Positions 24,736-35,091 of a stretch of 64,000 nucleotides of DNA are shown here, one piece after another (the stretch's first letter is position 1; each line of letters opens with the position of its first letter). A program made the translations under genes and the position numbers. The DNA is from Flavobacteriales bacterium (GTDB lineage: Bacteria; Bacteroidota; Bacteroidia; Flavobacteriales_D; Parvicellaceae): NCBI GenBank assembly GCA_025210295.1, contig JAOASC010000016.1, forward strand, positions 124,001 through 188,000. The letters are read 5' to 3'. The notes below the pieces were generated by a model, which did no database searches, had not been told where the DNA came from, and saw only the letters and a program-made list of their open reading frames with translations.

Positions 24736-26067
24736 TTAAATCCTAATTCCAAAGATACAAATATCATCCACCTGTTCCAAGTCCCCTTTCCAATTGACGA
24801 TATATTCATGTAAAATTCTTTTTTGTTCTTTCATCGACTTATTTTGAATAGCTAACAAAATATTTTGAAAAGGTTTAGTTTTCAACTTTTTTCTTCTTTC
24901 TCCTCCAAATTGATCTATATATCCATCAGAGAACAGATAAATCGTATCTCCCTCCTCAAGGTTTATCAAATGTGTGGTAAATAATTTTTGTCTAGTAAAA
25001 GCTCCAATAGGCTGTTTATCTGGCTTATACTCTATTATCGCACCATTTCTCACTAACCATAGTGGTCGATAAGCACCTGCATATTCTAAAATATTTCCTT
25101 TTAAAGAGCATAGTGCGATATCCATTCCATCCCTTACACTTTGTTCATTGTGCTCAAATTTTTGAGTTACAAACTCTCTTGTTTTATCTAAAATTTCACC
25201 TGGTTTAATTAAGCCATATTCTTTTACCGAACGATTTAGTCCATAATTACAAACAACAGAAACCATTGCCGCAGAAACTCCATGTCCTGTACAATCAGCT
25301 ACAGCAAACAAAGTTCTGTCCCATTGCTTTTCTATCCAATAAAAATCACCTGCTACAATATCTTTGGGTTTATAATAGACAAAAGCATCTTTAAAATGGC
25401 TTTCTACCTCTTCTTTTTCTGGTAAAATGGCTTTTTGAATTTTCTTAGCGTAAGTGATATTATCTACAATTTCTTTATTTCTTTTTTGGAGTACATTTCT
25501 TTGTGCATTCATTCTAGCAATAAAACCATTGAGGTGGTTTACAAAAAAAGCTAGAATCAAAAAGAATCCAATGATCATGGTAATTAGGAGTGCTACATTA
25601 TTTAAAATATAATTTGCATTTCCAGTAATCGAAAAGATCAATAATGAGACTAATAATACCACTAATTGAATAAAAGCATTTTTTAAGTTAACAATAAAAC
25701 CTGTTAGGATAATAAAGAAGATTAAAAAAGTGATATTTCTTAATAAAAGTTTTTCAAAAATTAAATCATGATGCACTGAGTTTAAAGATAAAAACTGCCC
25801 AATAATGATATTGGCTACCATTGTCCAAGTGAGGTACAAAAAAATCTTTTTACAACTTTCTCCACTTCTAAAAAAACTATACACTAAAATCCCCAACAAC
25901 AAAACTATCCCTACATAGAAATTCGTTTTTAACGACAATGTTAACTGAGCATAATTCGTTAATAGATTAATGACTAATCCCACCATAGAAAAAGCCAGCG
26001 TAATGAAAAAAATCACCTGCTTTCCTTTCTGATAAGTGTAATTATTTTTAACTCTACTCCTAAACAT
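24736..26067 (-). CDS. Membrane SpoIIE/PP2C-type serine phosphatase
   Basis: A 443-residue protein. Residues 1-190 hold about six membrane helices; a short coiled coil (RNVLQKRNKEIVDNITYAKKIQKAILP) follows; the phosphatase domain runs from about 220 to the end. Its metal-binding motifs are visible: AGDFYWIE, FAVADCTGHGVSAAMVSVV, VRDGMDIALC, LYLFSDGYIDQFGG and QVDDICIFGI. Such proteins reverse kinase action in partner-switching pathways, but no anti-sigma gene lies nearby, so its signal and target are unknown. In Bacteroidota many such proteins have similar coupling coils. Confidence 0.92.
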   Translation of the reverse strand: MFRSRVKNNYTYQKGKQVIFFITLAFSMVGLVINLLTNYAQLTLSLKTNFYVGIVLLLGILVYSFFRSGESCKKIFLYLTWTMVANIIIGQFLSLNSVHHDLIFEKLLLRNITFLIFFIILTGFIVNLKNAFIQLVVLLVSLLIFSITGNANYILNNVALLITMIIGFFLILAFFVNHLNGFIARMNAQRNVLQKRNKEIVDNITYAKKIQKAILPEKEEVESHFKDAFVYYKPKDIVAGDFYWIEKQWDRTLFAVADCTGHGVSAAMVSVVCNYGLNRSVKEYGLIKPGEILDKTREFVTQKFEHNEQSVRDGMDIALCSLKGNILEYAGAYRPLWLVRNGAIIEYKPDKQPIGAFTRQKLFTTHLINLEEGDTIYLFSDGYIDQFGGERRKKLKTKPFQNILLAIQNKSMKEQKRILHEYIVNWKGDLEQVDDICIFGIRI

Positions 26068-26175
26068 AGTGTTTAAGGTAGCGATTCCTAATAATAAAAA
26101 CCGACTTTTAAACGTCTTTCAATACAAAATCAGTAATAAAACAAGCTAACAATCCGCTTAAAAACGGACTAAGAA

Positions 26176-27633
26176 CTATAAATCTAACTCTTCATTATAC
26201 ATATCATCCAATTCACTGTCGTCAACTACATGAAGCTCATTCTCTGTTGAAGCAACTACAGTTGCTACAGTGGCATCGCCTGTAACATTTACCACAGTCC
26301 TCATCATATCTAGTAAACGATCGATTGGAATAATAAAGGCTACCCAAGCAGGATTTAAGCCTACTGAACCTAAAACAATCATTAACATTACTAAGCCAGC
26401 ACTTGGTACAGCAGCAGAACCAATTGACGCCAATGTAGCTGTTAATACAATTGTCATTTGCTGACCAAACGATAAATCAATTAAATGAATTTGTGCTAAG
26501 AATATTGCTGCTACAGCTTGATACAAACTAGTTCCATCCATATTTACGGTTGCTCCTATTGGCAAAACAAAACTTGTGACTTCTTTTGACACTCCTACTC
26601 TATCTCTAACACACTCAATAGTAACGGGAAGTGTTGCTGCACTTGAACTTGTAGAAAAAGCTAAAAACTGGGCCGGGCTTATTCTTTTAAAGAAGCTTCC
26701 ATAAGTTATTTTTTTACGCACTACTAATTTCAACACAAAAGGATAAACCACAAAAATCATCAATGCTAAACCTAGAGCTACTACCAAACTATAAACTCCC
26801 AATGTTGCAAAAAGTTCGAATAATTTAGAGGGATCATCCTTTGCTAATTCTGAAAACTTTCCAGCTAATAATGCAAAGACAAAGAATGGGGCCGCTTTCA
26901 TAATGACATCAACCATCATTAAAAACACATCATTTAACCCTCCTATAACTGCATTAACAGGTTTTGCCGATTCAGCAGGAATTAGTAATAATGAAACACC
27001 AAAGAACACACCAAAAAAGATAACTTGAAGCATTAATTTGTTATTCGTTAATGACACAAAAATATTTGAAGGAACAATGTCTACTAAAGCCTGTAGTGGT
27101 CCAGATTTTTTAGTTTTACTCACTTCAGCTGCTTTCTTTTGCATGCTTGCATCATTAGAGAATGCTTCACTTTTTTCTTTATAAGATGCTTTAGCTTCTG
27201 CTATGTATTGGCTGTACTGGCTATCAGACAAGTAGTTTTTTCCATCCTTAATCTCAGTATTCGTTTCTGCACACCATAACTCATACTCTATTCTATTCTT
27301 TATCAGCTGCTCATCTTCTAAATAAGCTCCTGGTTTTAATATATTAACAAGCCCTAAACCTAAACTTACCGCAAATAGAGTGGTTACTAAATAAATCCCC
27401 AATGTTTTGATACCTGTTTTACCCAGCTTTGTAATATCTTGTAGGTCGGCAACTCCTTTGATTATTGAAAACAACACCAATGGAACGGCAATCATTTTTA
27501 ACAAGTTTATAAATATGGTTCCAAAAGGAGCTATCCAATCTAAGGTAAATTGAGACCAGCCTAAATAGCTTGATCCAAAAGCCCATAAAATCCCTAAAAC
27601 TAACCCAATTATAATTTTCCAATGTATTGCCAT
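26176..27633 (-). CDS. Dicarboxylate/amino acid:cation symporter (DAACS, SDF family)
   Basis: A 485-residue inner-membrane transporter for aspartate, glutamate or C4-dicarboxylates with Na+ or H+. Signature segments are TSSSAATLPVTIECV (first re-entrant hairpin), GATVNMDGTSLYQ, and TATLASIGSAAVPSAG (second hairpin), and the conserved DRLLDMMRTVVNVTGD. A hydrophilic insertion lies at about residues 102-185, between the third and fourth helices, containing acidic and Lys-rich stretches; this is longer than in most bacterial members. C-terminus ends acidic. Single gene in spacers with no clear hairpins. Confidence 0.94.
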   Translation of the reverse strand: MAIHWKIIIGLVLGILWAFGSSYLGWSQFTLDWIAPFGTIFINLLKMIAVPLVLFSIIKGVADLQDITKLGKTGIKTLGIYLVTTLFAVSLGLGLVNILKPGAYLEDEQLIKNRIEYELWCAETNTEIKDGKNYLSDSQYSQYIAEAKASYKEKSEAFSNDASMQKKAAEVSKTKKSGPLQALVDIVPSNIFVSLTNNKLMLQVIFFGVFFGVSLLLIPAESAKPVNAVIGGLNDVFLMMVDVIMKAAPFFVFALLAGKFSELAKDDPSKLFELFATLGVYSLVVALGLALMIFVVYPFVLKLVVRKKITYGSFFKRISPAQFLAFSTSSSAATLPVTIECVRDRVGVSKEVTSFVLPIGATVNMDGTSLYQAVAAIFLAQIHLIDLSFGQQMTIVLTATLASIGSAAVPSAGLVMLMIVLGSVGLNPAWVAFIIPIDRLLDMMRTVVNVTGDATVATVVASTENELHVVDDSELDDMYNEELDL

Positions 27634-27713
27634 GCTCTTCTCTATCTTTTATCTGTCGAAACTTCGGATTGCAATATTAACTACAAAAGCGGTAAATGAC
27701 AAATAGAATTCAA

Positions 27714-29030
27714 TTATGGTAAAATTTGAATTGCGATCCAATCAAAACTAGAACGCACCACTCCACTACTTGAGTTTGGAGACACCCAACATTGTGTTTG
27801 AAAGACTAAATTTGATGTTTTGGTAAATCCACAAAAACTGGCATCCATAGTATTTCCATCTACAGAGTTAGCATTATAATTACGTTGAGAAACGATAATA
27901 TGTGGAGCAGGACCTGAAGCCACAAAACCATAAGTTGAGAGGTCTATTGTAGCTCCGTTATTCGAAGCATTTGGTCCGGTTACATTTTGGCCAGATGCGA
28001 TTAGCACTTTAGCGTTAACTATAGTTCCTACATTAACATTTCCTCCTCCATTTGAAAGTGAAAGCACCCCATTTGATTCGGTTAACGATTGAATTTCGTT
28101 GGTTGGATCACTATCTGCATCATTTACATTATCTGTTAATGTCACTGAATTCCCATTGCTAATGGATAAAGTATTTCCTGTTAAACTTAAAGTCTGAGCA
28201 TCTGTATTATCCAAATACCCTGATAAATCTACTGTTGTATTATCATTGGTTAAGGATAGCGTATTTCCTGTCAATGTTAAATCTTGTATTTCGTTATTGG
28301 GATCACTATCTGCATCGTTTACATTATCTGTTAATGTCACAGAATTTCCATTACTAATGGATAAGGTGTTTCCTGTTAACGATAAATGTTGAATTTCATT
28401 GGTTGGGTCAGCATCATTATCTGATAAGCTACTTAGGTCAACAAAAACACCTCCTCCGTTTTCATAAATTGTTAATACTGTTCCTGTTAAAGTAACACTA
28501 TCAATATCAGTATCAATTGAATCTCTTAAATCGGAAATAAAAGTTGAATTATAAAGCAAAGTATCTGCCGCGTGATACATGATTGAAACAATACTATCTG
28601 TAAAATCAGAATTGATAAACAACGTATCAGCATTAGCCACTACATAGCTGTATGCACTATCAATAATATACGATAAGTCTACGCTTGCAGCATTACCATC
28701 CTCAATATAAGTGGTCAAGTTGGTTCCTACTAAAGTAAGGCTATCAATATTTTGATCATCGTTGCTAATGCCTCCTCCTGAAGTTAATAAAGCAATAAAA
28801 TCAGTCGTATTAGCATATTTTACAACACCAGTTGTAGGATTAATCATTAAGATTGACGTATCACCTATGTTATAAGTATTTAACCCTTCTATTTTTAAAG
28901 GGTTAGCTCCTATATTGACTGGTTTGATGTGTAGCGTATTGGTTGGGTTAGTTGTTCCAACCCCCACATTTTGGCTAAATAAATTTGAAATTATAAAAAT
29001 GAACCCCAATAAAATTCCTGCTCTTTTCAT
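27714..29030 (-). CDS. Exported repeat protein with GVGTTNPTNTLHIK head
   Basis: The ATG at 29030 (MKRAGILLGFIFIISNLFSQ) gives a clean signal peptide and 438 residues; an ATG at 29051 is possible. After cleavage comes NVGVGTTNPTNTLHI, a head found in many Bacteroidota surface proteins related to phage-tail-fibre-like repeats. The middle has beta-rich repeats around SLTGNTLSISNGNSV, and the C-terminal domain is soluble with two cysteines. No T9SS sorting domain is seen. Function unknown; adhesion or surface display is plausible. A 195-base DNA repeat lies inside (28108-28380). Confidence 0.8.
   Translation of the reverse strand: MKRAGILLGFIFIISNLFSQNVGVGTTNPTNTLHIKPVNIGANPLKIEGLNTYNIGDTSILMINPTTGVVKYANTTDFIALLTSGGGISNDDQNIDSLTLVGTNLTTYIEDGNAASVDLSYIIDSAYSYVVANADTLFINSDFTDSIVSIMYHAADTLLYNSTFISDLRDSIDTDIDSVTLTGTVLTIYENGGGVFVDLSSLSDNDADPTNEIQHLSLTGNTLSISNGNSVTLTDNVNDADSDPNNEIQDLTLTGNTLSLTNDNTTVDLSGYLDNTDAQTLSLTGNTLSISNGNSVTLTDNVNDADSDPTNEIQSLTESNGVLSLSNGGGNVNVGTIVNAKVLIASGQNVTGPNASNNGATIDLSTYGFVASGPAPHIIVSQRNYNANSVDGNTMDASFCGFTKTSNLVFQTQCWVSPNSSSGVVRSSFDWIAIQILP
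28108..28380 (-). repeat. 195-base-period repeat inside the exported repeat protein gene
   Basis: The stretch from 28108 recurs at 28303 with few mismatches over about 75 bases (encoding the LTGNTLSISNGNSVTLTDNV-like block). The period is 195 bases, or 65 codons, so the repeat is in frame. Confidence 0.75.
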
Positions 29031-29115
29031 AGACACACAATAGTTTTGCATAAAAATAATCTATTTTTTTGTTCCTAGTATAAATTGTGGAGATTCTATG
29101 TTGAAAAATAATACT

Positions 29116-29913
29116 TTAAGGACAAATCAAACTAAAACTTGTATTTCCATCAATTAAAGTTAAATTATAAGTAGCCCACACGACATTATCCACCTCAATA
29201 CAAGATAATCCTGGATTGTTTCTGCTATCGAAATAATTTATATTAGCTGTCCCATTTGATAGTTTTAATTCACTTAAATTGCTTCCGCTACAATCTAAAT
29301 AACTCAAAACATTTGTTGTCGATAAATCAATTGTAGTCAACTGTGTATTATTGCACTTTAAATCAGATAGCTCTATTAAACTAGAAATATTTAATGTGGT
29401 TAAAGGATTATTGAAACAAAAAAGAGTGTATAAACTTGGTGTTGTACTTAAATTAAGCGAAGAAATATTATTATCTGAGCAGTATAAGCTTTTTAAATTG
29501 ATACAGGAGGAGAGGTTTAAGTTAACTAAATTATTGTTATTACACTGTAAATGGTTAAGTCCTATCAATGCAGAAATATCCAGAGTGTTCAAGTTATTCC
29601 GATTACAATATAAACTTTGAAGTGCTAGATTATTTGATAAATCGATTGAAGTTAAGTTATTTCTAGAACAATTCAACAGCCTTAAATTGATAAAGTATTC
29701 TATTCCACTTAAATCTGAAATCCCTTTATTACAAACATTAATTCCTCCCGAGAAAGCTTGAGCTTCCAAAAGTTGAATCTCATTATCATTATTGGTATTA
29801 ATCGCTGGATTATTGACTAAATAGGCTTTAAATACAACATCAGGAATAATGATATTTTGCCCTAGACAAATTACAGGACTACATAAGATTAACAAATACC
29901 ACCAATTTTTCAC
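29116..29913 (-). CDS. Exported leucine-rich-repeat protein
   Basis: A 265-residue protein with GTG start at 29913. The signal MKNWWYLLILCSPVICLGQ is followed by an IIIPDVVFKAYLVNN head, then about seven leucine-rich repeats of the internalin-like kind with period about 21 (L-x-x-L-x-C/Y-x-x-N-x-L-x-x-L-x-L/I), residues about 55-235. This head plus LRR layout is common in flavobacterial secreted proteins. A T9SS C-terminal domain is missing; the chain ends in a short cysteine-bearing tail. It follows the DUF2279 gene by ten bases. Confidence 0.85.
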   Translation of the reverse strand: MKNWWYLLILCSPVICLGQNIIIPDVVFKAYLVNNPAINTNNDNEIQLLEAQAFSGGINVCNKGISDLSGIEYFINLRLLNCSRNNLTSIDLSNNLALQSLYCNRNNLNTLDISALIGLNHLQCNNNNLVNLNLSSCINLKSLYCSDNNISSLNLSTTPSLYTLFCFNNPLTTLNISSLIELSDLKCNNTQLTTIDLSTTNVLSYLDCSGSNLSELKLSNGTANINYFDSRNNPGLSCIEVDNVVWATYNLTLIDGNTSFSLICP

Positions 29914-29923
29914 CTAATAAATC

Positions 29924-30838
29924 TTAAAAATACAACAGATGAAAATTAACACCTTTTTGAGAAAATTCCAAAGTAGGTAGCGGAACTTTTAAAAGACCAA
30001 AAGAAGATTGAATAACTTTTAGCCATTTTTGTTTGGTTTTTATTTTAGTTAAATCAACATCTAAACTTAAATAATACTGTCTATATCTTTGAAAATCATT
30101 GCTTATTTCTATTCCATTATAATCAACCAATACACCTTCCATTCCTGAAATCATTTCTTCACCTCCTATTCCTACAGCTAAGTTTAACCATTTGGGAAAT
30201 TTGGAAGTTTTGGGTAAAAAAGAGCCAATATTACCACTCAACCATATTGTTTGTCCATTATAATCTTTCAACAATCGCTCTGAAAAAGAACTCCCTAATA
30301 AATTAGGTCGATATTTTGCATATTCGGTTAAATGAGCTGATATTTTTAATCGAAAACGCTGTTCTTGCCAACCTAAGTCTTGACCAATCACTAAAGCTGC
30401 ACCTATGGTATTCGCTAAAACATCAGAGTAAGAAAATCCCCACTGGGCAGATTTCCCATCTAAAAATTCTACTCCAGTTAGGTAAACCAATCCTAAACTA
30501 CCGCCTAATAGTGATCGTTTGGCTCCTTTTACCCCACTCCATTTCATAAGTTCTATACCAGACAGTCCCATATAGTAAGCTGTAGTAGCATGTCCAAACT
30601 TATCCAGTTGCAACCACTCCTGACTATCATCAAAAGCATGTAGTTTAGCTTGTGGATATTGCTTATACCAGACCTCATTTAATAACGCTATAGACCCTAT
30701 TGCAGCTACAGACTCAGTAATCAAAACACTTCTATATCTTTTTACATTTAGTGTATCTGAATTTAGAAAAAAGTCCGTTTTCTGTCCATAAACCACACCG
30801 GAGTACAAAGCAACAATTATGATAACTAGTATTCGCAT
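29924..30838 (-). CDS. DUF2279 protein (YfiM-like)
   Basis: A 304-residue protein from the ATG at 30838 (MRILVIIIVALYSGVVYGQ, a clean signal peptide); an upstream TTG is less likely. The core matches DUF2279: WLQLDKFGHATTAYYMG, GSLGLVYLTGVEFLDGKSAQWGFSYSDVLANTIGAA, with DKFGH and D-x-x-AN as the best conserved points. The C-terminal half holds beta strands typical of an outer-membrane-associated barrel. Probably an outer-membrane or periplasmic protein; function unknown. Confidence 0.88.
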   Translation of the reverse strand: MRILVIIIVALYSGVVYGQKTDFFLNSDTLNVKRYRSVLITESVAAIGSIALLNEVWYKQYPQAKLHAFDDSQEWLQLDKFGHATTAYYMGLSGIELMKWSGVKGAKRSLLGGSLGLVYLTGVEFLDGKSAQWGFSYSDVLANTIGAALVIGQDLGWQEQRFRLKISAHLTEYAKYRPNLLGSSFSERLLKDYNGQTIWLSGNIGSFLPKTSKFPKWLNLAVGIGGEEMISGMEGVLVDYNGIEISNDFQRYRQYYLSLDVDLTKIKTKQKWLKVIQSSFGLLKVPLPTLEFSQKGVNFHLLYF

Positions 30839-30961
30839 TGTAACAAATTTAAACAACTTCAATTTACCTCCCTATAAATTGATCAAGTTATATAAAAAAA
30901 ATAAAACTTTATCTTTTACATTTTTCAAACAAAAGTCATAAACGATTAACAAGTTAATCCG

Positions 30962-30969
30962 TATTTTTG
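30962..30969 (+). promoter_or_regulatory. -7 box of the HD hydrolase gene
   Basis: TATTTTTG followed by CGG matches TANNTTTG and lies 66 bases before the ATG. No -33 element is clear. Confidence 0.4.
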
Positions 30970-31035
30970 CGGAAGTTTGTATATTGAAAAACTTAGTTTG
31001 AGTAATCTATTTGATACTCAACTTAAAAGCGTAAA

Positions 31036-31632
31036 ATGGACTTAACAAAAGCAAGAGACTATATCACTAATCGTTTAGTAAATGAGCTTTCTGATGACTT
31101 ATTCTATCATGGTGCGCATCATACTTTTGCAGTTGTAAAAGCGGCAGGACAGTTAGCTTATAACGAGGGGATTTCAAAAAGAGAATACAACCTTTTATTA
31201 ACAGCTGCCTATTACCATGATAGTGGTTTTTTATTTCAATATAAAAGTAATGAGCCTTTTGCTGCTCAATTGGCAATTGAAACACTTCCTAATTTTGGAT
31301 ATTCAACCAAAGATATAGAGGCCGTTAACCGAATTATTCTTGCCACACAGTCACACATTATGCCCAATTCTTTATTAGAAGAAATAATGTGCGATGCAGA
31401 TCATGACTATATCGGTACGGAAGACTACCATAAAATAGCACAAACTTTAAGAGATGAATTAGCCACTACAGGTGTTGTATACCAAGACATCGAATGGTTA
31501 GAAGTCCAACATACCTATTTAACGACTAAACATCAGTACTTTACTCAAACTGCTAAGAAAAATAGAGTTCCTCAGAAAGAACAAATTATTAAAGAACTCT
31601 TAAATAAAATTCAACAAGAAAAAGCCATTTAA
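31036..31632 (+). CDS. HD-domain phosphohydrolase
   Basis: A 198-residue soluble protein with the HD metal site: HHTFAVVKAA (first His), AAYYHDSGFLF (His-Asp pair) and CDADHDYIG (distal Asp). Family members cleave phosphomonoesters or phosphodiesters of nucleotides. A possible -7 box (TATTTTTG) is at 30962-30969. It converges on aroC with six bases between the stop codons. The substrate cannot be told. Confidence 0.9.
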   Translation: MDLTKARDYITNRLVNELSDDLFYHGAHHTFAVVKAAGQLAYNEGISKREYNLLLTAAYYHDSGFLFQYKSNEPFAAQLAIETLPNFGYSTKDIEAVNRIILATQSHIMPNSLLEEIMCDADHDYIGTEDYHKIAQTLRDELATTGVVYQDIEWLEVQHTYLTTKHQYFTQTAKKNRVPQKEQIIKELLNKIQQEKAI

Positions 31633-31638
31633 GCCTCT

Positions 31639-32718
31639 TTAAATTTTTGCTGCTTTATTTCTTAAATAAAAATCAAGTAAGACCATTGCAGTCATGGCTT
31701 CAACAATCACAACTGCCCTAGGCACTACACAGGGATCGTGACGACCTTTTCCTTCTAATTGAACCGTTTCTCTATTTAAATTAATGGATGCTTGTTTCTG
31801 CATAATGGTTGCGACGGGTTTAAACGCGACATTAAACTCAATATTTTCACCATTTGAAATTCCACCTTGAACACCTCCTGAATGATTGGTCAACGTTTTC
31901 ACTTGCTCATTGTTAACCACAAACACATCATTATGTTCAGAGCCTCTAAAAGTAGTTCCACTAAAACCAGAACCAATTTCAAAACCTTTTACTGCATTAA
32001 TACTTAACATTCCTTTTGCTAGATCAGCTTCTAATCGATCAAAAACAGGTTCACCTATACCTACGGGCATATTTTGCACAATACAACTCACAATTCCCCC
32101 TGTAGTATCTCCCTCTTTTCTAACTTGTTCTATATGAGCTATCATTTGGTTAGCAACCTCTTCATTAGGACAACGTACTATATTAGTTTCAACTTTTCCT
32201 AAATCAATGCTGTCTTTATTCTTATCTAAGCTAATGGTTCCCACAGCTTTAGTATAGGCTGTAATTACGATACCTTTCTGAATGAGGACTTGTTTTGCAA
32301 TTGCTCCAGCGACTACCCTACTAGCTGTTTCTCTAGCACTTGCGCGTCCACCTCCTCGATAATCTCTTATCCCATATTTTTCTTGGTAAGTATAATCAGC
32401 ATGAGAAGGGCGAAACTTATCCTTAAGGTGCGTATAATCCTTACTTTTTTGATTGGTATTTCGAATAAAGAAACCGATTGGAGTCCCTGTTGTTTTCCCC
32501 TCAAATATTCCTGATAGAAATTCAACTTCATCCTTTTCTTTACGTTGCGTCGTAATCTTGCTTTGACCGGGTTTTCTTCTATTAAGCTCTTGTTGAATAA
32601 AATCAAAATTTATAATTATTCCAGCTGGGCATCCATCTATAACTCCTCCGATTCCAGCTCCATGAGATTCACCAAAACTTGTCAGTTTAAATATTTTTCC
32701 AAAAGAATTCCCAGCCAT
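31639..32718 (-). CDS. aroC: Chorismate synthase
   Basis: The final shikimate-pathway enzyme, turning EPSP into chorismate with reduced FMN. The ATG at 32718 ([20 protein letters not shown]) is the family's normal start; nine upstream codons in frame are not needed. Signature segments are [31 protein letters not shown]-like start of the binding loop ([14 protein letters not shown]), [29 protein letters not shown] and the C-terminal [11 protein letters not shown]. Full length at 359 residues. Confidence 0.97.
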   Translation of the reverse strand: MAGNSFGKIFKLTSFGESHGAGIGGVIDGCPAGIIINFDFIQQELNRRKPGQSKITTQRKEKDEVEFLSGIFEGKTTGTPIGFFIRNTNQKSKDYTHLKDKFRPSHADYTYQEKYGIRDYRGGGRASARETASRVVAGAIAKQVLIQKGIVITAYTKAVGTISLDKNKDSIDLGKVETNIVRCPNEEVANQMIAHIEQVRKEGDTTGGIVSCIVQNMPVGIGEPVFDRLEADLAKGMLSINAVKGFEIGSGFSGTTFRGSEHNDVFVVNNEQVKTLTNHSGGVQGGISNGENIEFNVAFKPVATIMQKQASINLNRETVQLEGKGRHDPCVVPRAVVIVEAMTAMVLLDFYLRNKAAKI

Positions 32719-32809
32719 TATAAACGATTCATTAATTTTCGTCAACTAAATTAAGCATAACTATCTATATTCGCTTTTATAATAGGAGAAAAAGTTTTAT
32801 TTTACGTGT

Positions 32810-35077
32810 ATGGAAACTCACCAAAAAATATCGAACAGTCCTTCTCTTAGAGAACAGATATGGTATTTTTTTCCATTACAACTACTTCTTTTGCACCTTA
32901 AGCGCAATCAAGTTGTCCTCCTTTTTTGGGCTATTTTGTTTTTATACATTACCCAAGCAATTGGTCTAAAATATGGTATTCCTTTTTTATTTTTAACTCC
33001 CGAATATTTTGATTCAATTGATTTTTTATCCTACTTTATCTTAGGGGTTGCTACTGGTGGTTTTATTATGGCCTTTAATATTTACAGCTACATCATGTTT
33101 GCTTCTGAATTTCCATTTTTAGCGACATTCTCAAGGCCTTTTATAAAATTTTGCTACAACAATTTCATTATTCCATTATTATATGTTTTGCTGTATTGTT
33201 GGTTTTCTTATTCTTTTCAAATTAATGAAGAATTAATCAGTTCAAAAGACGCATTAATGAATCTTTTGGGGTTAAATACAGGCATTTTGTTTTTCATCGT
33301 TTTTTCTTCGATTTACTTTATTCGTTTTAACAAAAATATTTATCATTTTAGTGGAAAAGATGAAGCCTATTATCAAAGTCAATTTCAAGAAATTGTAAAA
33401 GAGGCTACTTTTCATAAAAAAACAAAATGGTATTACCGCCTAAGCCAAAAGAGAAAAGTTAAAATTGTCACTTATATCAATAATTTTAAAGAGATCAAAT
33501 TGGCTAGAAACATTGAGCACTATGATAAAAAGCTTTTAAAACGTGTTTTTGCTCAAAATCATATTAATGCCTCCATTTATGAATTAATGCTTTTTATCAC
33601 TTTTTTAGTACTTGGATTTTTTAGAGATAATCCTTTATTTAACATTCCTGCTGGGGCAAGTATTTTTATTTTTTTCACCTTAGCACTTTTACTGTATTCA
33701 GCTTTATACTCTTGGTTTAAAGGTTGGACTTTATCCCTTTTCATAGTGCTGCTTTTATGCTTTAACTCACTAACTGGGTCTGCCGACTCTTTCTTCTTTA
33801 AAAGTTATGCACATGGAATCGATTATTCGGTTCAACCTCAGTATACTAACGAACACCTAAAAGCCATTGCAACCAATTCTAATCAAATACAAAAGGATAG
33901 TTTAAATACCATACAAATCTTGGAAAACTGGCAAAAAAACGCATCAAACATAACGGGTAAAAAGCCTAAACTTGTTGTCCTTAATATAAGTGGAGGTGGA
34001 CTGCGTTCTGCTTTATGGAGTTTTCACGCCACCAGTTACCTCGATAGTATTTGCAAGCATCAATTATTACCTCAAACAGAACTGATAACAGGAGCTTCTG
34101 GAGGAATGATTGGAATTTCATATTTAAGAGCATTATACCATCAAAAACAAAGCGATACTACCATTCATTTAACCGCTCAAAAATACAAGCATCAAATTGC
34201 CAAAGATTTATTAAATCCCTTGCTGTTTGGTATCGCCACAACTGACTTTATTTTTAGGTTTCAACAGACAAAATTTGGCGATTATTCTTATTCTAAAGAT
34301 CGAGGTTACTCTTTTGAACATAAAATTCAAGAAAACTTTGATAATACATTCAAAAACAAAACATTAGGAGACTATCTCATCCCAGAAATGAATGGGGAAA
34401 TACCGTTAGTTTTTTTAACCCCCACTATTGCTAATGATGGGCGTAGGCTTTTAATCTCTCCTCACTCCCATTCCTACCTAGCAACGGATACTGCAACATT
34501 CAATAACATTGATTATCAACAATTATTTAAAACCAATAAACCTAACCAGCTTAAATACCTTTCTGCTCTAAGAATGAGTGCAAATTTCCCTTATGTCTTA
34601 CCAATGGTTTCTTTACCTAGTAGTCCTAATTTAGAAATTGTAGACGCTGGAATAAAAGACAACTATGGCGTACAGACTAGTACAGAATTTTTAGAAACAT
34701 TTGAAAACTGGATCACTCAAAATACTAGTGGTGTCATTTTTATTGAGATTAGAGATACTCCTAAACTTAAACCAATTAAATCGGCTCATAATTATAATAG
34801 TTTATTGCAAAGGTTAACGCTGCCAGTAGGTAACATTGTAAAGAATGTCTTAAGAATTCAAGATTACAACAATGCACAGTTAATACAGAAGTTGGAACAA
34901 AAGTATACAGCTCCTCTCCATTGTTTTACATTATTTATGAACCAAAATGAGAAACAAAATATTTCGATGAGTTGGCATTTAACACAATTAGATTGTGAAA
35001 ATATTTATGGTTCAATAGAAAGTAATCATAATCAAAAAACAATAACAGCGATCAAAAAATTAATTTTGAATAATTAA
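32810..35077 (+). CDS. Membrane-anchored patatin-like phospholipase
   Basis: A 755-residue protein. Residues 1-325 hold about seven membrane segments in two groups (35-175, then 256-325) separated by a charged cytoplasmic stretch. The patatin domain follows: oxyanion loop SGGGLRS (394-400), nucleophile G-A-S430-G-G, and catalytic aspartate D612 in VDAGIKDNYG. The dyad is complete, so lipase or acyl hydrolase activity is likely. Membrane fusion to a patatin is not usual in the textbook family. The next gene begins 14 bases after the stop with its own -7 box. Confidence 0.9.
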   Translation: METHQKISNSPSLREQIWYFFPLQLLLLHLKRNQVVLLFWAILFLYITQAIGLKYGIPFLFLTPEYFDSIDFLSYFILGVATGGFIMAFNIYSYIMFASEFPFLATFSRPFIKFCYNNFIIPLLYVLLYCWFSYSFQINEELISSKDALMNLLGLNTGILFFIVFSSIYFIRFNKNIYHFSGKDEAYYQSQFQEIVKEATFHKKTKWYYRLSQKRKVKIVTYINNFKEIKLARNIEHYDKKLLKRVFAQNHINASIYELMLFITFLVLGFFRDNPLFNIPAGASIFIFFTLALLLYSALYSWFKGWTLSLFIVLLLCFNSLTGSADSFFFKSYAHGIDYSVQPQYTNEHLKAIATNSNQIQKDSLNTIQILENWQKNASNITGKKPKLVVLNISGGGLRSALWSFHATSYLDSICKHQLLPQTELITGASGGMIGISYLRALYHQKQSDTTIHLTAQKYKHQIAKDLLNPLLFGIATTDFIFRFQQTKFGDYSYSKDRGYSFEHKIQENFDNTFKNKTLGDYLIPEMNGEIPLVFLTPTIANDGRRLLISPHSHSYLATDTATFNNIDYQQLFKTNKPNQLKYLSALRMSANFPYVLPMVSLPSSPNLEIVDAGIKDNYGVQTSTEFLETFENWITQNTSGVIFIEIRDTPKLKPIKSAHNYNSLLQRLTLPVGNIVKNVLRIQDYNNAQLIQKLEQKYTAPLHCFTLFMNQNEKQNISMSWHLTQLDCENIYGSIESNHNQKTITAIKKLILNN

Positions 35078-35078
35078 T

Positions 35079-35086
35079 TATCTTTG
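35079..35086 (+). promoter_or_regulatory. -7 box directly before the next gene
   Basis: TATCTTTG, exact TANNTTTG, right after the stop codon of the patatin gene and only five bases before the ATG at 35092. If used, the transcript would start at or next to the ATG. Confidence 0.45.
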
Positions 35087-35091
35087 GCGAC

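Noticed and set aside
27714-29913. Surface proteins as prophage tail fibres
   Set aside because: They have signal peptides and no phage genes are nearby.
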